A program made the translations under genes and the position numbers. A stretch of DNA of 64,000 bases from Protostelium mycophagum (taxonomy: Eukaryota > Evosea > Variosea > Protosteliida > Protosteliaceae), in assembly GCA_002081555.1 (NCBI GenBank), contig KV921225.1:1-64000 (forward strand), in the 5' to 3' direction. Below are positions 19,774-30,100 of the stretch, piece after piece. Position 1 is the stretch's first letter. Each line of letters starts with the position of its first letter. A model generated the notes under the pieces. That model did not search any database and was not told the origin of the DNA. It saw only the letters and a list, made by a program, of their open reading frames with translations.

Positions 19774-22700
19774 ATGGCACGTCTCCTCGCCATCTCTCTA
19801 TTGATCCTCGGTCACATTGCGACCTCTTCGGCATCATTCTCGAAAGAAGACAGCCCTTGTCTTCAGAACTGCACTGTAAATCTTGGCAACATATTCACTC
19901 CGGCGGGCTGCTGCTCCTGTTGCTCAAGCGGACAGAGCTGCTTCGCTACCCCCTTCTCTCAATTCTGCTGTGATAATGCCTGGTGTGGCTGTTCACAGCG
20001 CACTGCATTTTGTTCAGGTGAGGCCTTGATATTCCTTCTGTGGATCCTGATCTGATCGAATCCCCTCTCAAATTGATTTGTGATGTCTAAAATGGACGTT
20101 GAGTATGACATAAAGGTGGTAACTTGATTAAGGCACCATCTATGGATCTTCTGACGAATCAAACGACTATAACAGTGCTAATGCTGGCGCTTGTTACGAT
20201 CCTTCTAATCCCGCAACCGCTTCATGCATAGTGAGTATCACACCCATTCCGAAGAGGAAATCGTGAATTGATTCTAAATAAATCTTGAAAACACTGAAGA
20301 CATGGAGGTCAATGATAACTACTGGATCATCTGCCCGATTGGGACTACCGCCTGTCCTTCCATCCAAGGGTGAGGGTTTCATTCTTTTGCGACTTTTTCT
20401 GAATGTCACAGTTTCACTTGCTGTTCAGATGCAACCTCTGTTTGCAATAGCACAACATATTCACTCAGTGCAAAATGTTCGTACAAAACTCCCCCAAAAA
20501 CATTCTCGTCTACAACGAGTACAATGTCGACAAGTTCGTCGACAACCTCGTCGACGACCCCGCCGACAACCTCGACTTCGAGTTCAACAAGTACGCCGAC
20601 ATCTACAACACCAGATACATCTACTACTCAATCGATTTGGCGCGAAACAACAAGGTTTGAAAAACGAAACCATACTTGCAGGAGATATTTTTTATATCGT
20701 AAATCACCAAAAAAATACCAGCAACTCCAATCAAAAACATATTTATTCAAAAAAATATATATTTCCTCTATTATAAAATTAACACGTTGTAGTGCGCCAG
20801 AGAATACCACTTCCGGAACAATAAACAGGTGTGTATGTTTTCTGCCAAGATTTTATTGACTTTTCACAGAGGACAAGAGCTTGCCCAGAACAACTGTGCG
20901 TCTTGTTTTTTTGCGACGATCTACAACCTGACATTTCCCAGCTGTTAACGGGGGAGCCATTGCCGGTGGGGCGGTGGGAGGGGTGTTATTGGTCGCAATT
21001 ATTTGTGCCATCATATTCTTCACATTTAAAAAAATATACAAAAAAGAACCGGATGTTGAATTACACGATCTACCTTCCCTCAGGTCGTCTCAAATAATTG
21101 AGCAGGGGGGAAGGGAGGGTATCCCGTTCCATGAACTTACGTTGGTCAGAAAGGTGAGAAATTTCGACGAAATTTCAAAATAACTCTCATAGATTGGTGA
21201 GGGAAATTTTGGGGTGGTATGGAGGTGAGTGAAATTTCCGTGAAAGTTGGACACTATGTTTCATTCGAATGAAACGTTGTAGAGGGCATTGGAGAGAAGC
21301 AGATGTTGCTTTGAAACAAGTCCATCCACAACTCGTAAATGCAGACACCCTGAAAGGTGTGTCACGTGACACGTGTCAGATCTGACATTCTTAGAATTCA
21401 AAGAAGAAGCACGAATCATGATCTCCTTACGTGTACATATGAATGTGGTTCTATTTTTAGGAGTCAGCGAGTCACCAGAAGGGCATCTATATTTAGTAAC
21501 GGAATATATGCCACACGGCTCCCTCCGAAACTACTTAGACTCCCAAGCGGAGGTAAGATCTTGCATCTACAACGATGTTTTTTTAATCATCCCTTCACAA
21601 AATACAAGAAACCGAAAAATAAATCGTTGTAGAACTGTTTCATTCCTTTGAAACTGTACAGATTACTGTCAAGAGAAAGATCAAATGGATGAAGAAAATC
21701 GCGCTGGGAATTCTCCACTTACATTCAGAACGCTTGATCCATGGAGATCTCGCTGCAAGGTGATTTTTCACTATTGCAATGTAATTATTTCGATATTCAC
21801 AAAAAAAACAAAAATTTTTTATGACAGGAATTGTTTTCATTATTTTTGAATAAAACAGAAATATTCTGTTGGGAAATTCGCTGGAGCCCAAAGTGTCAGA
21901 TTTTGGGTTGTCACGTGATACCCAATCTGCCGCCCCCAACAGGTACGAAACCTCTCCATTTTTGGAGTTAAAAAATCCAAGTTTTTTAATTATATTTTGT
22001 TTCAAAAAAATAAACATTTTTTGCAAATGAAATTTCTGCTGCAATTTAAAACATTTTATCCACCAAAAAGTATTTTTTGGACAATCTACAACAACATACA
22101 CGGATGGACATACTCTATCATTGTCCAAATCCTCTGCGACATCTTCTGATTACAAAAGTGAGGAGGAGGTGTTGAGACCTCGACCTCTTAAATGGATGTC
22201 TCCAGAGGCTATCCAATATGGGAAGTACACGTGTCAGTCTGACGCGTTTTCTTTCGGCGTGATCTGCTGGGAGATATGGACACGGGACGAGCCCTTCAAA
22301 GGTTTGAAATTTGAATTTACGTTTTGGCGGTTATTTTGAACGGAAAAAACGAACCATAAATTGTGATACGGTTACTGACGTGAAAATCACGTGATGTAAC
22401 CGTGAATAACGGGTCTCGAGTTTAAAATACAAAAATTTGGAGGTTGACAGTTATAGATCTACCTGTTGGTGAAGCGGGCGAAAAGATCGTCTTCCATGAT
22501 GTGAGACTCCAACTCCCAGACAGGTGATCTCGTCTAATTGATGTCCATCCTTCAACACTTTACGATAATTCGGCATATGATCTGATCTCGACAGCTGTCC
22601 TCCTGAAGTGTCCGCACTGATCACATCATGTTGGGCGAAGGATCCACAGAACCGTCCTGAATTCACGAAAATATGTTCCGAGTTTAGAAAGATAGAGGCA

Positions 22701-22934
22701 AACATGGAAAGCAAAGGTGACTCGAGTGATGACGAGGACCATAAGGTGGCATTATTTCATGTTACACTTTAGACCTGAAATGAAATGATCCACTCAACGT
22801 TCCAGTTGGACTTACGAAAGGAGAGGGTGAAGGAACAACAGCTGTTGAAACTAAGAGAAGCATACTCTACATTATTGAATGAGCCGTTGTACATCAGGAC
22901 AAACGTGTCAAAGATCTCCATGGCGAAGGTGTGA
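19774..22934 (+). CDS. single-pass receptor kinase, tyrosine-kinase-like
   Basis: Signal peptide MARLLAISLLILGHIATSS; a cysteine-rich ectodomain (CLQNCTVNLG, GCCSCCSSGQSCF, FCCDNAWCGC); a Ser/Thr/Pro stalk (TTSSTTPPTTSTSSSTSTPT, near 20.53 kb), likely O-glycosylated; a transmembrane run (AIAGGAVGGVLLVAIICAII, 20.95-21.03 kb) with a KKIYKK stop. The kinase domain has ADVALKQVHP (VAIK lysine), LYLVTEYMPHGSLRNYL, LIHGDLAARNILL (catalytic loop, Gly for Arg after His, Asp and Asn kept), DFGLSRD, PLKWMSPEAI, AFSFGVICWEIWT and CWAKDPQNRPEF. DLAARN and KWMSPE are tyrosine-kinase-type motifs. The last exons add an acidic, then charged helical tail (DSSDDEDHK, LRKERVKEQQLLKLREAYST). Stop TGA 22,932-22,934. 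Ligand unknown. True tyrosine specificity is an inference. Confidence 0.85.
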
Positions 22935-22956
22935 TGTAACCGTTCATTTTCCATAT

Positions 22957-23545
22957 TCATCCATCTTTAGGAGGAGATGGGGAAGAAGTCACCCGCCATG
23001 ATACGATCACCGAGAACTCCACAACGCGGTAGACGCCATGAGCTTCCTTGAACTCCGCCATCGAACTTGCCATTCGCGAAACTCCGACGATCAAAACTCC
23101 TGCATCACATAAAAAGAGGAAACGCTTCTTACCGAGACATTCTCCTTCCTTACCGTATTTCATCGCACTTGGATTTGGTGGAATTTCACGGTCACCCCTA
23201 TCAAAATTATATGTCGACGTCAGATTTTGGTTGAACTCCTGCGTCGACAAAAAATATTCTCACTTTTGGATTTGGAATTGTCGACGCAAATTCGTGAATA
23301 TCAGAAATTCGCCAAATTTCTATGAGGTCCACATGTCGGCAACCGTTCCCGCTCAGAAATGTCGACCGAAGCGAGTTTATTGTGAAGAACGAACAGGAGT
23401 TTTCACTACACGGGATTGTCGACAATTGTTATACTCCGGCCCAGCGGACTTGGGATGCCATTGAAACTGCAGTGGCAAACTCCTGAACACGCAGACCGTG
23501 TAAGGGAACGTAGACATCAACAAACTCCGGGTGGGTGAAACTCAT
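22957..23545 (-). CDS. small protein of unknown function
   Basis: Minus-strand exon 1 starts MSFTHPEFVDVYVPLHGLRV (ATG at 23,545) and runs through QEFATAVSMASQVRWAG to a GT donor (gtataacaat). A plausible last exon (from about 23,106) reads LIVGVSRMASSMAEFKEAHG...VVEFSVIVSW and stops TGA at 22,957-22,959. No family recognised. It ends 22 bp from the stop of the convergent receptor-kinase gene, so the two transcripts probably overlap at their 3' ends. Exon joining is tentative. Confidence 0.4.
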
Positions 23546-23721
23546 TCTGAGACAGCATTTGAGCTGACATCGCGAGCTCTCCTGTAAACGTTTTTAAGAG
23601 GTAAGTGGAAGTGCGAAGGACCACATCGGATCCGTACTCTCGAAAATCCGAGATGACAAATCAATACGTATCATAATAAACGAGAGCAGGACCAGTTCAC
23701 TTCGTTACGTCACGAGACAAC

Positions 23722-25223
23722 ATGTTATCCACGGTGAATCCCATACAACTACCTTCCCTCCAAAGAATGGAGGATGATTCCGCTGAAGTTGATCTACTTC
23801 GCGCACTACACAAGAGAAAATCTCCAGAGTTTACATCACCCAGGATGTCTTTTGAACTGCCACAACTACCCGGCATGCATTCCTTCCACGGTCAGGCACT
23901 GCACCAACAAAGCCAAATGATACAAGCCAATCTCCATAATATTCAATCCATGTCTCAACCACCCGCCGCTTCCAGCCCAAAACGTCAGAGGACAAAGTCC
24001 TTTGATAAACCAAATCGCCGCCAAGACTCACCAGCCCCTCTATCAGCCCCCTCTTCGCCTTCTTCACCTCCTCCGGCAGCAGAAGACAGCCTTCTCATCT
24101 CTATAGAGCCCGTCGCCTCTGTGCAGATTGCCAATCGTATCGTCCAAAGCAAGAAGGGTGGAAAAGGAGAGAACAAGTATCTGCAGTTGTCTTTCGACTG
24201 CAGAAAGCTTTTGAATGGAGAGGAAAAGATGATATACAAGAAGGACCAAGAGGCCACTCTCAATTCGTATCTCTTTGACCGATCATCAAAGACCTTCAAA
24301 TTTCCCAACAATCTGGACATACGCCTCGACAATAAGAAGATGATCTTGTCTCTAAAGTTGAAACTGCCGAAGAAGGGCCAGCTCATTGGGTTCTCGCACG
24401 AGGAGTGCAGGATCATGTGCCACCTTCGTATTGGTAATACTGTAGTGGCCAGAGGCTTCTCAAATACCTTCACAATTGTCTGCAGAAAGGACCAGATCAA
24501 GGTGATTATTGAATGATCATCACTTCTCATTGTAAAATATTTTTGATTTCTTGTACAACTAGTCGATAATATATTGAGACATTGCAGGATGAGGACGTCA
24601 TTGTTACACGTGAGAGCAGACACCAATCTAAAAAGGACAAGGACGGAGTGGCCCTGAAATTCGAAGCAACAGTGAGGAATTACCTGGCAGAGGCTTCAGA
24701 CATGACTCTCTCAGAAAAGAAACACCGCATGCAAATGATCATTGAGAGGGTGAGGAATCTACAATCCTGTTCTATTTTTAGAGACGTACTTATGATTACT
24801 AGGTCACTGAGGAACTATCGAGCGGTTCAGAGAGTCCGGGTCGCTCATCACCTGTCCCTGTGCAACGTATTTCCTCCCCCCCTCGTGAGAACCCCCCCGT
24901 CCCCTCCTTCCCCTCTCCCTCCCCCCGTATGATCTCCCCTTCAATGATGTTCGCCTCCCCCTTTCCCTTCTCACCACTCACCACCCCCCCTGGAAGTGGA
25001 CGAGGACCCTCCCCCCCTCAGGTAATTTCCCTCCCTCTGTACACCCCCCAGAATATTGACCTAAATATAGCACCACGAGGCGATGCTGGAGCGAGAGGAG
25101 ACTGCGAAGGCAATAGCCATGCTGGCCAGTGAAAACAAAGAGAGCAGCAACCTGCCGTTTTTATTCACCATGTCGAATTCTTCGATTGCCCCGAGACTTT
25201 TCGACGGCGCTGCTTCAGCTTGA
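23722..25223 (+). CDS. nuclear protein, candidate transcription regulator
   Basis: Exon 1 (23,722-24,499) codes for a disordered N-terminus with QSQMIQANLHNIQSMSQ, a basic nuclear-signal-like SPKRQRTKSFDKPNRR and Ser/Pro runs, then a compact beta-rich block (LLISIEPVASVQIANRIVQ, KYLQLSFDCRKLLNGEEK, FKFPNNLDIRLDNKKMILSL, ECRIMCHLRIGNTVVARGFS, FTIVCRKDQIK). Exon 2 starts DEDVIVTRESRHQSKKDKDG. Then a Ser/Pro-rich part (PPVPSFPSPSPRMISPSMM) and a helical end (EAMLEREETAKAIAMLASEN), stop TGA 25,221-25,223. The central block resembles an immunoglobulin-like DNA-binding fold; CudA-type amoebozoan regulators are one possibility. The gene model is firm; the function is not. Confidence 0.75.
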
Positions 25224-25452
25224 ATTTTGGCGGGAAACATGGGGAATATTTTGTAAGAGGGAGGACCTCAAGATAGTGTACAGAAGTAATACTAGATTTC
25301 CATATCGTATCAATATAAAGCGAACGAACCACCACATGAATTATTTCTTCTTGTTTGTATTCTTGCGAGTCCTTGGAACACATTGAAATGGACACACTAC
25401 AAATCGTGATGCTGCTCATCTTGGAGGAAATCCGATCAAACAGAATTTAATC

Positions 25453-27075
25453 ATGTCTGAGCACGAGCCGGTGATGAGAAGAATTGATTTACTCTTCTGA
25501 ACGATGTAAGGTCGGTGAAGTTCCAGAAGGCACAAAGATAGAGTGAGTGGTGGAGTATCATGAAGAAGGATGATGATCTTATAGAGGAACACGCTACATC
25601 GTTGAGAATCTATTTACACAAGAAGAGTGTGATGAATTGATCTACATACAGAAATCAAATGGGATATTAGGTTATCGAGATCTTGTTTCGACAGCCACTC
25701 CGAGAGAGGTTTGTCATCTTTAATCTGGCATTTTGATTTTCAAGTAGTTTATCAATTCAAATTACGATGTATTGTACATCCTCAAATAGAGGCAGATCAT
25801 CTCTAAAAATCCACAACACCTCATACCCTTCATGAGCGCTCGAGGTTCGATACCACCATCGTCATTTTCTTAGCTCTGAAATGCAAAGACAGAGTCCAAA
25901 ATCATCTGGAGGAATTATTCGGACACGAGATGAACACAAACGTAGAGTGGAGTTCTCTCAATTGTTGGCAATCAGGTCACATGATTAAAATCAAATCGTC
26001 ATTGAAAATGATCAGGGTCAAGCATTGCCATGCATCACGACAGTAATCGGCCTTATCTGAAGCAGAGGGATTTTTCTGTCACATGTTACCTCAATACTTC
26101 ATTCGATAAAATGCCAGAGGAACCACAGGTGACGTCAAGAGTGACCGTTTTTTGAATTTTAAAATTAAGTTTAGGCGGGAAAATCGTTCGGAGATTTCGA
26201 GGGCGGTGTTTTCAATTTTCGCGATTCGCATATTGTGGGTGACCGCATAAATCAGTCCGTCAGGCCAAAACCAGGTACGGTAGTTCATCACGAGAATAAT
26301 CACGTTAACTTGCCAGGTCTCGCGGTATTCTACCGCAGCGACGCAAGCAATGTACACGGCGTCGACAGCGTTTCAAAAGGGGTGCGTTTTACTTTCATGT
26401 TGTGGTTCACCTTTGACTGTACAGAGGCAGAAGACCCCAGGTAAATCTCCTTGAAATCTCATCGAAATTTCACCAAAATATATTGTAAAATCAACCATCT
26501 CTATTGCAGTTGTAGATGAGACTTTTGCGCAAATAAAAATAATCTGTCTAGATTTTTGGAATTATTGTCGACAGAGACGATCCCCCAACCACAGGTCATG
26601 ATATCACAACCCGTCATCACAAGAGTGAGAAGATGTCATATTGACAACTTTGACATTTTCAAGTTGAACCTAATACCTTTATTATCACGTGATCCAGAAT
26701 CTGACACGTCAGAATACATCAAGATGGAATTGTCTGCGCTAAAAATAGAACACAAGACGAAGGTGCATCTGGGCACAAATATTGTGGATGTTACCGCTTC
26801 GAGGTTGCTGCAACTGCAGAGCTTTTGCCGTTGGAAGTACAAACAAAACATCACAGAGATGGTGAAGAAGTTACATTTGACCTTTGATGCATGCCATCAC
26901 TGAAATCATCAGGATGAAGCGGGATGCCTGCGAGATTGGTGCCAATACGAATCACATCTCATCACAATGGCACAACAAAAGGTAAGAGAATCACAATGTC
27001 CCTCATGTGCGATTCACGTGATTGATCGTTCATAAGTTTCGAGAATGGAAGGAGCTGGGGCTCTTTTGCAACTGA
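25453..27075 (+). CDS. 2-oxoglutarate/Fe(II) dioxygenase, prolyl-4-hydroxylase-like
   Basis: Such enzymes hydroxylate protein or small-molecule substrates using Fe(II) and 2-oxoglutarate. Exons give MSEHEP, VGEVPEGTKIEGTRYIVENL, FTQEECDELIYIQKSNGILG (the typical N-terminal helix), HLEELFGHEMNTNVEWSSLN, then the HxD motif AMHHDSNRPYLKQRDFSVTC (His and Asp, near 26.02 kb), GGVFNFRDSHIVGDRINQ and GLAVFYRSDASNVHGVDSVS with KGVRFTFMLWFTFD, giving the distal His and the 2OG-binding Arg. A helical C-terminal extension follows (LLSTETIPQPQ, MELSALKIEHKTKVH, RLLQLQSFCRWKYKQNITEM, DEAGCLRDWCQYESHLITMA, FREWKELGLFCN), stop TGA 27,073-27,075. About nine small introns. It ends 31 bp from the stop of the convergent Sib-like gene. 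Substrate unknown. Confidence 0.8.
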
Positions 27076-27106
27076 AAGGAAATAAAACACTTGGAGTTCT
27101 TTATCC

Positions 27107-30100
27107 TTATGTCATCGAATCGTACAGAGGGTTAATCTTGTCGGCATTTTGGTCGACGTACAGGGGGTTGTCGACAACTCCACCCTGGTCGAAATCGAGC
27201 ATGTTGGCGAAGACCTCATCGTCTGGCTTCTTGAGGAATTTCGCCACAAGTCCAATCGCTGCAGCGGCGGCTCCGGCACCTCCCACGGAGCCCACGATGG
27301 CGACCCACGTCAAATTGTTGGAAGTTGGAGCAGGAGCTCCCGTTGCGTAAACCTGAACCGTGATAGTGCCGGTCGCAATACGATGTTGTTGAGCTGCCAA
27401 TTCAGGCTCAGCTCCGGCACCCAGGTCGTTGATGGTCATCTAAAGAGGGTCAGACAGGATATCTATGAGAAAACTCACCGTGATGGTGTAATTATCCGAA
27501 GTCAATTTCGGTCCCAAACCTCCCACAAAAGTCAACGAAGGAACGACTTGCGACAAAATGGCGTTGTTTCCGGTGCAATTGATTCCGTTAGCAATGCGCA
27601 CGCATCCTCCAAACGACTTCCCGACCTTGGTCTTTGCGAAGGTCTGAGGCCAGGTGAAGTTCAAAACTGCATTTCCAAGTCCTGAAGCACCGTTATCCAC
27701 AGTGATGGTGAAGAGCATCAGAGCTTGTTGCGGTGCGTCAGGGTCGTGTGCGGTTGTGTTGGTGATAATGAGAGTCTTGTTTTGCTCCGTGTTCCAAGGG
27801 GTAGCGAAGGTCAAGAATGGCGGGGTGTTGACGGCCAAAATACGAATCAGTGGAGACAAAGGAGCCGAATGAGCAAGCTGGTCGTCATAGGCAGTGAAGG
27901 TGGGGTTGGCATAGGCCTGCAGATTTCAGTGATTGAAGTAAAGACATTCTCACTGACCTTTCCACTACCGTCTGGAGCTGGAGAAAATACCGCATAGAAA
28001 TATGCGTAGTTGTTGGCAACAAAGGTCTGCTGGACTAATACGGCGCCAGTAGCGTCCGCAATAACCATCTGGCTGAATCAGCAAAAACATCAACGAAGAC
28101 AAACTTACAGTTCCTCTCGTACAGTTGCCGGTGGTAGTATTGTAGATACAATTGTAGAGCTGACCAGCAAACGGAGGGGTGGTCACCACCAGTATTGTGG
28201 CATTCAGAGGCGAGTCTATGTCTGTCACATTGAAGACCATGCTGAGATCCCTGTTCTCGTTTCCAACATAATAGTTAGGTCCTTGCAGCTTGGGTGGCTG
28301 GTTTCTGTGCTCGACGCTGACAACAGTGTTCACGTCCGTAAAGGCTCCATCTCCATCGGTCACTCTGATGGTAAAGGAAGTGTAATTGTCCCCAAAATCG
28401 AAACCGTCAGGAGTGAAAATGATTCTCCTTCTCTCTGCGTCGAAACTGATGGGGACGACGGAGCTGTTGATGTACACTTCATCTTGTTCTCCCAGCTCAT
28501 GGGCCGGAAGGGTCAGGGATCCGTGTGTCACAGTCTGGACCAGGGCGTATTGCAGCAGCTCCGCGGGTGTGTGGTCGTCTGTGGCCTGCAGTAGGATCTG
28601 GTAAGAACTGGCTTCAATACAGGTGATCACGCTGGGCCATTCGGGAACGGGGCGAAGGTTCACGTAATTGACGAAGAAGTTGACAGTAGCGACGTTTCCG
28701 GTAAGGCCACTGCTTGTTTGGCCAAAGAAAGTGATGGTCTCAAAGGGTCCGTTTTTGTTGAATTGTTTGCTGGGGGGAGTGTAGGTGAAAACTGTCGACT
28801 CGTTGGAGAACAAGAGCGAAGAGCCAGCAAGACATCCGGTGGAGCTGCATAATGTTCCCTGAGGTTCATTGGAGATGGTCACGCGGACCGTGCCGTCTTG
28901 ACCGGGGTTGATGTTTTGGACTTGGAAGACGAATGTGGTCTGTGTATTTTCGTCCACTGACAAATTCAGTTTCTTATTGTGATGATTATTTCACTTACAT
29001 GTGATGTTGAAGCTTGTAGCAATTGGTGGTCTGTCAGAAAGAGCAACAGTGACGTTTCCAGTGTAGTTCTGCGCGGAGTAAAGCTGCCCGTCGAAGAATC
29101 TAAATGTGAACTGATCTAAGCCGCTGTTCTGGATGGCAGTGTAGTACTGCAGAGTGCTAGACCATACAGTTCTGTCTGCGAAGACTTGTCCCGCAGTGAT
29201 GGTATTTCCACTACCATCGAGCAAAGTTCCGAAAGAGGGCACGGTCAAGATCTGCAATGTGATGGGGTCATTGTCGACGTCGACAGCTCGGAAACCACTG
29301 AGAGGGATATTCTTTCCAGACATGCCGTTGACAGCGAAGTCGGAGCCTGACGGGGCATGGTTCACGTGCTCCACGTTGATAGTTCCAGTGTAGGTCTTGG
29401 AAGGAGTTCCAGTAGGGTCCACAAACTGGAAGGTGAAAACGTCGTTACCATGGTAATATCCAGTAGGGGTATATGTCAAACTGTAAGTTGATGTGGGGGG
29501 TGTTACATTGGAATTCGGAGTGTTCTGGCTGGGCGGGAACTGTTGGGTGGAGTTATACGGTGTTCCATTACCATCCGTGATGGTTCCGCCGGTTGGTGGG
29601 GTGATGATGACCAGCGTCAAATTGTTGCCTTGAGTTCCGTCCACATCAGATCCAGTGATGGGGAAGCTGGTGACTTCACCTTCTTTTGCTGGAACTTGAT
29701 AGCCTCCAGGGAAGTCAGGAGACTGCAAGTATGGAGGATTGGATGTGGCAGCTGTCACCGTAACAGTGACAGGGTTAGAAGAGGCTCCATGAGAGTCAAT
29801 CGCAACCGCAGTGAAGGTTCCCAAAGGGCCAATGATATTGGATCCGAATCCTACTAAAAAGGAGAAGGAAACGGCATTGGAGACTGTGGGAAGTCCTCTG
29901 AGAGTTGATGGTACTGCAGGAAGCTGTGCCAACACAAATGAGCTAGTTTGACCGTTGTAGTAGGATCCGTAGCCAGTAGTTTGTACCAGAGAGCTGGCCG
30001 TCAGATTGAAACTCTCAGCATCTCCCGCGTCAGGATCCGTCACGGTGAAGTTGAAGTAACAGTTAGTGTTAAATCCGCAAATGACAGATGGATTTGCGGT

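Noticed and set aside
20530-20620. Ser/Thr-rich tract considered as a separate mucin gene
   Set aside because: It is in frame between the Cys-rich ectodomain and the membrane span of the receptor kinase and fits a stalk.
23048-23464. Plus-strand 138-codon open frame
   Set aside because: Arg/Cys-rich with no domain; the minus strand gives a better start and splice pattern.
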